A stretch of DNA of 64,000 nucleotides from the NCBI GenBank assembly GCA_023362775.1, contig JALMGJ010000008.1:41596001-41660000 (forward strand), in the 5' to 3' direction. Origin of the DNA: Charina bottae. Lineage: Eukaryota; Chordata; Lepidosauria; Squamata; Charinaidae. Below, one piece after another: positions 56,367-64,000 of the stretch. Position 1 is the first letter of the stretch, and the number at the start of each line of letters is the position of its first letter. Made by a program: the position numbers and the translations under genes. The notes below the pieces were generated by a model. It made no database searches and was not told the origin of the DNA. It saw nothing but the letters and a program-made list of their open reading frames with translations.

Positions 56367-56577
56367 CACTGGAAAAGACCCTGATGCTGGGAAAGACTGA
56401 AGGCAAAAGGAGAAGGGGACGGCAGAGGATGAGATGGTTAGATAGCATCACCGATGTAACGAACATGAATTTGAGTAAACTCCGGGAGACAGTGGAGGAC
56501 AGGAAGGCCTGGCGTGCTATGGTCCATGGGGTCACGAAGAGTCGGACACGACTAAACGACTGAACAACAACAACAAA
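56367..56577 (+). mobile_element. BovB LINE 3' end
   Basis: The plus strand encodes LEKTLMLGKTEGKRRRGRQR, MRWLDSITDVTNMNLSKL and KSRTRLND, then an (AAC)n tail. Nearly the same as the 3' end at 31161-31370 in reverse. Confidence 0.9.
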
Positions 56578-57649
56578 TACCGCAGGCATTGTGCACTTTA
56601 ATCCAGTGCCTTCTTTATTAAGACATGCTAAACGCCACTGATTTTTAAAATAGGTTTAAGGTCCACAGAAGGTCAGTTGGCCAAAATCAATCCTTCGGCA
56701 CTCAGGCGCACGGGGAATTAAGAGTGACTCTGGATATACCAAAGGGCCAACGGATAGTTTTGTGTTTCCTGGAAAGGCTAATATCTCATGCTGAATGTCA
56801 CTCAATGGAATAAAGGCGAGTACAGATTGCAGGCCATATTTAGAAAGCAGTGGGGGAGTTGTGCAGAAGAAGGGAATTTTATTTATGGCACTTGTAATGA
56901 TTGTGGCATGTTAAGTCCTGAGCTGCCAGAATTTACATCAGAGCTTTTTTTAGCTATTATTTTTTTAAAATAATTATACCCACGTTCATCCCGATGTTCT
57001 AAACTGTGTTGTTGTTGTTTTTTAATTCCTCAGCAAGCACGTATCTGCTTGCCAGAGAGCCAAGATTTGATCCTGACTTGGGTGTGGGGGTGTGAGATAT
57101 ACCCACCAATATAAATCCATTGTGGGAGGGAAATCCTAAATTTGTAATTTACAACCAGGATCGGCAATTTAGTAGTTTACCTTCTGGCTCTATAATAATA
57201 AATTGTGAAACAGGGTCAAAGTGGAACATCACTCTATTGCAATCCTGCAAAACTTATTATTTTATAGTCTGGGGGCTCAACTATTGCTGTTTTATTAAAG
57301 CGAAGCAGATTTCAGCCTAGGTAGTGTCTGAACGAGAGGCCTTGAGGGTGATCTTTACACAAGTTGCCCAAAGGAGAAAAAGATATTAAGATCAGCCAGA
57401 GAAGAAACGCCAAATGTCTCTGATGAAAAACTTCAACATGTTGGAAGCAGAATTATTAGCAGAAATAATTAAGAGTCCCTCCTTTGAGGGAGATGGGCGG
57501 TGACAAACTTTGATAAATAAATAAAATAAAAATAATGATTAGCCAGGATTGCAACCAAGAAAGCTACCAAGCTTCTGTCTATGAAGGTTCTCAGTCATCC
57601 AGGTGGAATTGTCTGTAGCTTGAATCATGTCAACTGGATTTCTATTTTC

Positions 57650-57702
57650 TCAGTGGAAACGTTTCGCTCCTTATCCAAGGAGCTTCTTCAGTCTGAGCAA
57701 AG
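57650..57702 (-). ncRNA. Hammerhead ribozyme-like motif, Penelope family 1
   Basis: Mirror image of 58028-58080 with fully paired stem II (GCTCC/GGAGC) and stem I (CTCA/TGAG). Confidence 0.6.
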
Positions 57703-58027
57703 TTAGTAAGGGAATCCTTAAATATGTTACTAGGTGGCTGTGTGACCTTACACCTGGGGTTAGGTCATGGTTATATTGAGATGTTATTTCTAAGTCCCTT
57801 TATCGTCTAAAGAAGGATCGTTAAGATCACCATGCTCCTGTTGAGCTTAAGACCATTTCGCAAGCTCAACAGCAGCATGGTGATCTTAACGATCCTTCTT
57901 TAGATGATAAAGGGACTTAGAAATAACATCTCAAAAATAACCATGACCTAGCCCCAGGTGTAACCATGACCTCAGCCCCAGGTGTAAGGTCACACAGCAA
58001 CATATTTAAGGATTCCCTTACTAACTT

Positions 58028-58080
58028 TGCTCAGACTGAAGAAGCTCCTTGGATAAGGAGCGAAACGTTTCCACTGAGAA
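58028..58080 (+). ncRNA. Hammerhead ribozyme-like motif, Penelope family 1 (best copy)
   Basis: Core CTGAAGA at 58036-58042 (C3-A9 with N7 = A), stem II GCTCC/GGAGC closed by TTGGATAA, GAAACGT at 58062-58068, then T as the putative cleavage site. Stem I: two pairs next to the core, a three-base bulge, then CTCA pairing with TGAG. One extra unpaired A follows A9. Published work reports hammerhead motifs in Penelope-like elements; function here is untested. Confidence 0.6.
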
Positions 58081-58830
58081 AATAGAAATCCAGTTGACAT
58101 GATTCAAGCTACAGACTACCAAGCTTCTGTTTCATCTAGGTTTGGTGGGGGGGTTTTTTAAAAAAATATTTATTTATTTTACAGAAAGAAACACAAAAAA
58201 TTGGGGGAAAGGAGAACATTTGAAAAACAAAAAGAACATCCAATAACAAACTTAACAAAAACAATAAAATAAAACCAGCAAGAGGGAAACTAACGATATA
58301 CAGCATAAAAGACATATCCATCAAAATGTAAAACAAGTTTCTAAACCTACTGTATATTAAAGAACATAAATGACGATTCTCTATTTTTACAGAATGTCGT
58401 AAAGTCAATGCCAAAGGAGAACATATTGAGTCATTTTTTATTAATAATTAAATGAGGCTGAATTTTATTAATTAATTTGCTTATTTGGAAAATGCATATG
58501 ACTGCCCATCTTACAAGCATTATTCTGGGTGACTAACGAAAATCCAGGAAAACAATATAATGAAACTTCTGTCAACAAAACCAAGGAACAGAATTAAATC
58601 ATCATAATGCAATAGCCAAGGTACCATACTGTCAGCCCTATCAGGTAGACCAGAGCCACAGAGGCCTAAAACTACTTTTATTGGAACAGCTACAGTAACA
58701 GAATATTGCAAATCTGAAAGTGCGTCTCCCTCCCTCACTTTATCTTCGTGTGAATTAGGGAGAGGCCTATCTGAGGCATTGTATTAACCTTGTTTCTTGG
58801 AGTAGGCTCAAGCCATGCTTATATGATTGT

Positions 58831-59269
58831 TGAGTCCTTGGTGCTCTCTTAGCCTTGTTGTTTTCTTGCAGACGTTTCATTGCCAGCCTAGGCAACATCT
58901 TCAGTGCGAAAAGGGAGTGGGACTTGCTCTCTGTTTATATATCATGGCTTGTCCTGCTTGTGTTGGTGGAGGTGTTGTTCTCCGCTTAGGAGTTCCTTGA
59001 TTGGGCTGTTGTTTGGTGCTTGGTTGATTGACTGAGTTGATAGTTCCTTGATTAGGGTATATTGTGCTGTTTGATTGTTCCTCTGGTGTTAATCCTAGTG
59101 TTAATCTTTGCATATCTGGGTGTTGATTGCTGGCAAGGAGGTGTTCTGGTCTTTTGGCTTTTCTATTGTCTCTTATGAATGGTATGTAAATGTTGTTTAC
59201 CTCTATGTGTCTGTTGATGGCTGCTTTGTCAGAGTGCCAAGCTTCCAGGAATTCTCTAGCTTCGATTGG
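58831..59269 (-). mobile_element. Penelope-like element family 2, 3' end
   Basis: 11-bp target duplication TATATGATTGT (58820-58830, 59270-59280). The minus strand keeps an open frame with REFLEAWHSDKAAINRHIEV and RDNRKAKRPEHLLASNQHP, then a Gln/Thr/Pro-rich tail, and ends in the hammerhead-like 3' UTR. Confidence 0.85.
58860..58914 (-). ncRNA. Hammerhead ribozyme-like motif, Penelope family 2
   Basis: Minus-strand CTGAAGA, stem II TTGCC/GGCAA with loop TAGGCT, GAAACGTC, and stem I pairing CTTTTC with GAAAA as in the copy at 45050. Loop differs from that copy while the stem is kept. Confidence 0.6.
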
Positions 59270-59317
59270 TATATGATTGTTGCCCTGATAGCGGATCTTC
59301 CCACTGTCCTTCAAGGC

Positions 59318-59634
59318 CATTATTTTTATAAATAACTCAAGGTGGCGGACATACCAAATACTCCTTCCTCCTCCTATTTTCCCCACAACAGCAACCCTGT
59401 GAGGTGAGTTGGGCTGAGAGAGTGTGACTGGCCCAAAGTAACCCAGCCAGCTTTCATGCCTAAGGCAGGACTAGAACTCTCAGTCTCCTGCTTTGCCATT
59501 GGCTCCTTCCTAGGGCTGAGAGACAGGGACTGGCCCAAGGTCACCCAGCCGGCTTTCATGCCTAAGGCAGGACTAGAACTCAGACTCCTGGTTTCTAGCC
59601 CGTTGCCTTAATCACTAGACCAAACTGGCTCAAA
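59318..59634 (-). mobile_element. Sauria SINE, internal unit duplicated
   Basis: Reverse of the copy at 36053: tail TTTTTATAAATAACTCAAGG at the left, two body units, head CCAAACTGGCTC at the right. Confidence 0.87.
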
Positions 59635-60235
59635 TTATATTTTCAAAACAACTGGATGCTACACATGGTGGATCCATTTTATTGAATTCCACCCAGGAAT
59701 ATCTGGATATTAAGCTAGTCAGAAATATTTTAATCCATAAAATAAAATAACGAATTCCATCCTTCCGGTAACACCTTTCCTGTATGGGGAGTATGAGGGA
59801 TTATGAGAGCTGCAATCCTAACATTTCTGAATGGCACCACACTGGGGAAGGTTCATGCTGGCCACAGTGTCTAGGGGTAGATTTTTATTTATTTATTTTT
59901 ACTTGCATGACTTTGCAAAGGCCTAGGCTATGGTTTATTAGCACCCTTTTGCGAACTGTAATCGGTGGTTCCACCATTATCAAATCAGCAGGGAACAACT
60001 GCTGTTGTGTTACAGCACACCAGAATTTTAATTCTCGAGAACAAAAGGGACAGGGAATATGTTCCACACCCTTTATTAGCCTCAGTGGGCATCTAGCGTG
60101 CGAGAGCTGGTTCATTTTCAGGGAGGAGGAAAGTGTCTAAATCTGCAGGAAAAAAAATAAGGGCAACAAGGCGTGGATGCTGCAATTAGAGACCAAGTCT
60201 ACCCAAATTGCTGTTTCCCACTTTCCTTTTGATGG

Positions 60236-60369
60236 AAGGGGTCCCCAACATTAGCAACTTGAAGATGTGTGGACTTCAACTCCCAGAATTCCCTAGCCAG
60301 CGTTGCTGGCTGGGGAATTCTGGGAGTTGAAGTCCACACATCTTCAAGTTGCTAAGGTTGAGGAACACT
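60236..60369. mobile_element. hAT-C palindromic MITE
   Basis: Arms TTAGCAACTTGAAGATGTGT and complement, centre CCAGCGTTGCTGGC. Ends slightly decayed and no clear target duplication. Confidence 0.75.
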
Positions 60370-61421
60370 ATGTAGCTTAAGGATCATCCAGAGTAGAGGG
60401 CAGGGGGAATGGCCTTGAATGGCAGCAGAAAGAGCCGCTATTAAGGCAATGGTCAGATAAGAGGGGTCTGAGCCCTGGCCAAGAAAATAACATGAGAAAA
60501 TAATATATACAAGCCCCTCCCTAGTTCAGATGAAGATAGTGTGGGAGGGGGGAAGCACATTCAAACTTGCAAGATTCTGTTACTCTAGCTGTTCCAATAA
60601 AAGGAGTCCTGACCTACATAGCATTGGTTTCTTAGTCTGGTCTACCTTGTAGGGGTGACATCCAGTTCCAAGAGAAAATGACTCTCTGAGGAAGCATAAA
60701 ATGCCATCAAGGCCACAATGGTGTTGCTGAACTTAAAACCACCTTGCAGAATCCACTGATTGGTTTTACTCCAGAGATACAAGCAAAGGGCTTCCTTGAT
60801 TGAAGCTAGGGAGAGATGCTTTCATTCATCGAGGACATAGACATTGGGGTTAATCCCCCAATCCATGCATCATTGGGGGGTGAAGCAAGCCATGGGGGGC
60901 ACTGAATCCAAAGTGGGTCGGGCCAGCCTTTTCTTCTTTACCTGCAACTCCTCCTCCCCACCCCATCTCACCCTTTCAATCTGAGGGTTACTGAAGTTAG
61001 GGTAGGGTTTGCAAACGACACTCATGTTTCCAGTTTTTGCCTCCTTTGCTGGAAAAAAGCAAACATCGGCATATCATCTTACTTTATATGCCAGCCTTCC
61101 AAAATAGCCTCAATGGTTTTAGATATAGATGTTTGCTCTGCTATCCTTCTCCATTGCGAGGATTCGAATCAGTCTTCCATATTAAAGCATTATTAAAATA
61201 AAATCTCTCCCTTCCCTCAGGCTGAACTAATTAAAGCCCAAACCCTGGTCACCCCAATCTGGTCCAGATGAAAAACTACTGCGGCGTTTCAAAGGCAGAT
61301 TTCTGGGAACTGAGCTTTCGGTGTTGTCGCTGTCACCAGATGAAAAAAGTGAGATGATGTGGTAGGCCACAAAGCGAATGGCAGAGGACAGGGAGGGAGG
61401 TGTAGAAGATGTGCTTTCTGG

Positions 61422-61739
61422 GATGGATGGATGGATGGATGGATGGATGGATGGATGGATGGGGATGGATGGATGGATGGATGGATGGATGGATGGATAA
61501 GGATGGATGGATGGATGGATGGATGGATGGATGGATGGATGGATAAGGATGGATGGATGGATGGATGGATGGATGGATGGATGGATGGATAAGGATGGAT
61601 GGATGGATGGATGGATGGATAAGGATGGATGGATGGATGGATGGATGGATGGATGGATGGATGGATGGATGGATGGATGGATAAGGATGGATGGATAAGG
61701 ATGGATGGATGGATGGATGGATGGATGGATGGATGGATG
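61422..61739. repeat. (GGAT)n array with GGATAA interruptions
   Basis: About 75 GGAT tetramers over 318 bp, interrupted by GGATAAGGATG at about 61494, 61543, 61588, 61617, 61679 and 61693, which gives an irregular higher-order pattern. Confidence 0.95.
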
Positions 61740-62231
61740 CTTCCTGGGAAATAGAGCTCTGGGGCTTTCTGAAAGTTATTCTGTAAAGAAAGAAGAGCAA
61801 TGAAGCCTTGTGGGGTCTTATATATGGCCTGCTTAAATGGCAACACTGAGTGAGTGACTGACTGACTGATTTACAGGGCTTACAAGGTGCTCAATCTACA
61901 AGACTCTGGGTGATGTACCCAAACACATACAAATGAATGTCACTGTTAAAAAAAGACTCGAAAATATAATATGAAAAATCATTAAAACAATTGTAAAAAC
62001 AGATATGACCCAGAACACTCTAAGGCCCAAATCATTTCAAAAACCTTCCTGGATACAAGGCAAGCATGGAGATATTCCACTAAACAAGGGCTTCAATCAA
62101 GAAGGCCCGTCTCTTGGACCACGGCCCTTTAACTTTTTGTGGGTGGGGTGGGGAATCCAGAGCAGACCCTCAATGGTCAAACTGGACAGGCAGAATTAAG
62201 CTTTGAAAGGTGTTTCCCAGGTTAAGCTGGT

Positions 62232-62316
62232 GTTTGTTGTTGTTGTTGTTCAGTCGTTTAGTCGTGTCCGACTCTTCGTGACCTCATGGACCATAGCACG
62301 CCAGGCCTTCCTGTAG
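62232..62316 (-). mobile_element. BovB LINE extreme 3' end
   Basis: (TTG)n, then TTCAGTCGTTTAGTCGTGTC and CATGGACCATAGCACGCCAG, identical in kind to 31165-31240. Confidence 0.85.
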
Positions 62317-62884
62317 GTGCTAAGAAAACACCCAGGGAAACAGCATTACCCCAATGCAGCATCAATCCATCACCCCAAAGAACAAAATAGGAGCTTTCAT
62401 GTTGTTTTCATGATGTTGCTTCACTTTGTGAAATAGCTACATCACTTGTAGTAATATTGAAACAGACCTGTGTTTTGCCACAAAGCTTCTTCTCCAGAGA
62501 CAGCATCCTGAAATAGCAGGATCACACACACATCTGCCCACTTTTCTTGGGGCCAAATATAATGCCAGCAGCTGTTCAACTCCTTCCTGAGTCCCCATAA
62601 GATGATCTCTCACCGCCTCCTTTTAAACAGCAATTAAAAAATCCTTAGAAGCATGGAGCTTCTCCTGAAAGATCCCTTTTACTCTCCGTATGCAGTGCCA
62701 TAGCGTAACGGAAGAACGAAAAGAACCAGTGAAACGATGGTGTCTCAGACAAGCAGGCTATCTTTGGCTGACACAATTTCTTTCAGGGTGAAGAAAGGAT
62801 TTGCCTTGAAAGACGAACGGGAAATCTTAAGGCATGTCCTGCATGGAGTCTTATACCCACTTCCCTTAATCTAGCAACCTTCCA

Positions 62885-63554
62885 AAAATTTTATTTATTT
62901 ATTTTTATTGATCAAATTTTTAACGCCGCCCATCTCCCCCTCAAGGAGGGACCCTGGGCGGTTTACAATAAAAGCAAGATTTAAAATTCAGTACAGACTA
63001 TAGATAATACAATAAAAATAGAAATATAAAATGCACTAAAATCCAGATGGTGATAAATTCTAATTCAGTTTGTGATTGTATAAAAAGCTGGTCTAGGGCA
63101 CCAGCCATCCCCAGGAATGACTATTCCCCTCCCCGCCCCAGGCAAGATGGCAAAACCAGGTCTTCAGTTTTTTTCAGAAGTCCAGGAGAGAGGGGGCTTG
63201 CCTCACCTCCGGGGAAAGAATGTTCCAGAGGGCGGGAGCTGCTGCAGAGAAGGCCCGCCTCCTGGACCCCTCCAGATGGAATTCTCTTACAGACGGGGTC
63301 TGTAGAATGCCCTCTCTGCATGACAGGGTGGGGCGGGTCGATGTTCTGGGGATGAGACGGTCCCTTAGGTAACCTGGACCCATGCCATGTAGGGCTTTAA
63401 AGGTGAGAACCAACACCTTGAATTGGACCCGGAAGCAAATTGGGACCCAGTGCAGCTCCCGCAGCAAAGCCGATCTCAGAGCACCTAAAATCGTCCACGC
63501 GGCCGCCTTCTGGATCGGTTGTAGCTTCCGGATACTCTTCAGGGGTAGCCCCAT
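62885..63554 (-). mobile_element. L2-type LINE 3' end
   Basis: The minus strand encodes the ORF2 C-terminus: LQPIQKAAAWTILGALR, LRELHWVPICFRVQFKVLVL, TFKALHGMGPGYLRDRLI and AFSAAAPALWNILSPEVRQA, up to the stop at 63174. The 3' UTR contains CCGCCCAGGGTCCC and AAATTTTTAACGCC-type tail sequence (reverse). L2/CR1-group LINE, truncated 5'. Confidence 0.85.
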
Positions 63555-63569
63555 GTAGACTGCATTTCT

Positions 63570-64000
63570 TGTTGTTTATTCGTTCAGTCGCTTCCGACTC
63601 TTCGTGACTTCATGGACCAGCCCACGCCAGAGCTTCCTGTCGGCTGTCACCCTCCCCAGCTCCCCCACGGTCGAGTCCGTCACCTCCAGAATATCATCCA
63701 TCCATCTTGCCCTTGGTCGGCCCCTCTTCCTTTTGCCTTCCACTTTCCCTAGCATCAGCATCTTCTCCAGGGTATCCTGTCCTCTCATTTTTGTTGTTTA
63801 TTCGTTCAGTCGTTTCCGACTCTTCGTGACTTCATGGACCAGTCCACGCCAGAGCTTTCTGTCGGCCGTCACCATCCCCAGCTCCCCAATGGTTGAGTCT
63901 GTCACCTCCAGAATATCATCCATCCATCTTGCCCTTGGTCGGCCCCTCTTCCTTTTGCCTTCCACTTTTCCTAGCATCAGCTTCTTCTCCAGGGTATCCT
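63570..64000 (-). mobile_element. Two tandem RTE-type LINE 3' tails (cut by window end)
   Basis: 63570-63787 and 63795-64000 are near-identical direct copies: TTCGTTCAGTCGCTTCCGAC or its variant, then the minus-strand words LMLGKVEGKRKRGRPRARWM and VTKSRKRLNE. Related to BovB but a different subfamily. Confidence 0.8.

Larger units (their letters stand above)
57578..58116. mobile_element. Penelope family-1 palindrome without coding part
   Basis: Two inverted copies (about 57578-57845 and 57850-58116) of the Penelope 3' end, joined tail to tail, with no RT or nuclease. A 13-bp direct repeat TACCAAGCTTCTG (57565-57577, 58117-58129) shows it integrated as one unit. Confidence 0.88.
56020..64000 (-). 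other. FRAS1 upstream intron (partial)
   Basis: No further furin or VWC exon is visible. Holds BovB 56367-56577, the Penelope palindrome, Penelope family 2, a Sauria SINE, a hAT-C palindrome, the GGAT array, an L2 end and RTE tails. 56580-57560, 58130-58800 (AT-rich, perhaps an L1 3' tail), 59640-60230, 60375-61415, 61745-62225 and 62320-62880 show nothing else. Confidence 0.6.

Noticed and set aside
61289..61846. Ile-His-Pro-Ser repeat frame
   Set aside because: Translation of the GGAT array.

Overview
This window is vertebrate nuclear DNA, almost certainly from a squamate reptile (lizard or snake). Evidence: Sauria-type tRNA-derived SINEs, BovB (RTE) LINE tails, CR1/L2-type LINE ends, a young L1, an R4/Dong-like LINE end, Penelope-like elements, Tc1/mariner and many hAT-type elements, and abundant long microsatellites. 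There is no bacterial, plasmid or viral organisation. I cannot name the species.

The only host gene I can support is on the minus strand: twelve consecutive exons (9557-56019) of FRAS1, the large extracellular-matrix protein of the Fraser complex. Each exon encodes exactly one eight-cysteine furin-like repeat, is a multiple of three long (141-174 bp, 1758 bp in total), starts after AG, ends before GT, and sits between phase-1 introns, so the reading frame joins throughout. The last one (9557-9697) looks like the final furin repeat before the CSPG-repeat region. Coding DNA is about 4% of the 46 kb span. Upstream exons (first furin repeats, VWC domains) and downstream exons (CSPG, Calx-beta, membrane anchor) are outside the window or not visible.

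The rest is intron, largely transposon-derived. From left to right: a GC-rich 2.4 kb hAT-like end with scrambled internal duplications (1-2393); a nearly full-length L1 (2449-7254, minus, short target duplication, ORF2 split by a one-base shift in an A run); SINE/L2 pieces; exons E12-E9 with hAT copies between them; Tigger-like elements with TA target sites; exons E8 and E7; a 16 kb intron with a SINE expanded into an approximately 100-bp tandem array (24015-25088), an R4-like LINE end, BovB, and GATA/GACA and GA microsatellites; E6; an 8.4 kb intron with a Penelope-like element carrying reverse transcriptase and GIY-YIG domains (41496-43665); E5-E3; a Tc1-like element with ~220-bp inverted repeats (52201-53207); E2 and E1; then an upstream intron with a Penelope palindrome, a second Penelope fragment, a GGAT array and LINE tails.

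The most interesting non-genic signal is in the Penelope-like pieces. Six sites carry a hammerhead-ribozyme-like core (CTGAAGA, hairpin, GAAACGT). Two subfamilies have different stem sequences but keep the base pairing. Exact or near-exact 8-bp target duplications were read by eye for most hAT copies, TA for the Tigger/Tc1 copies, and 10-14 bp for several LINE/Penelope copies.
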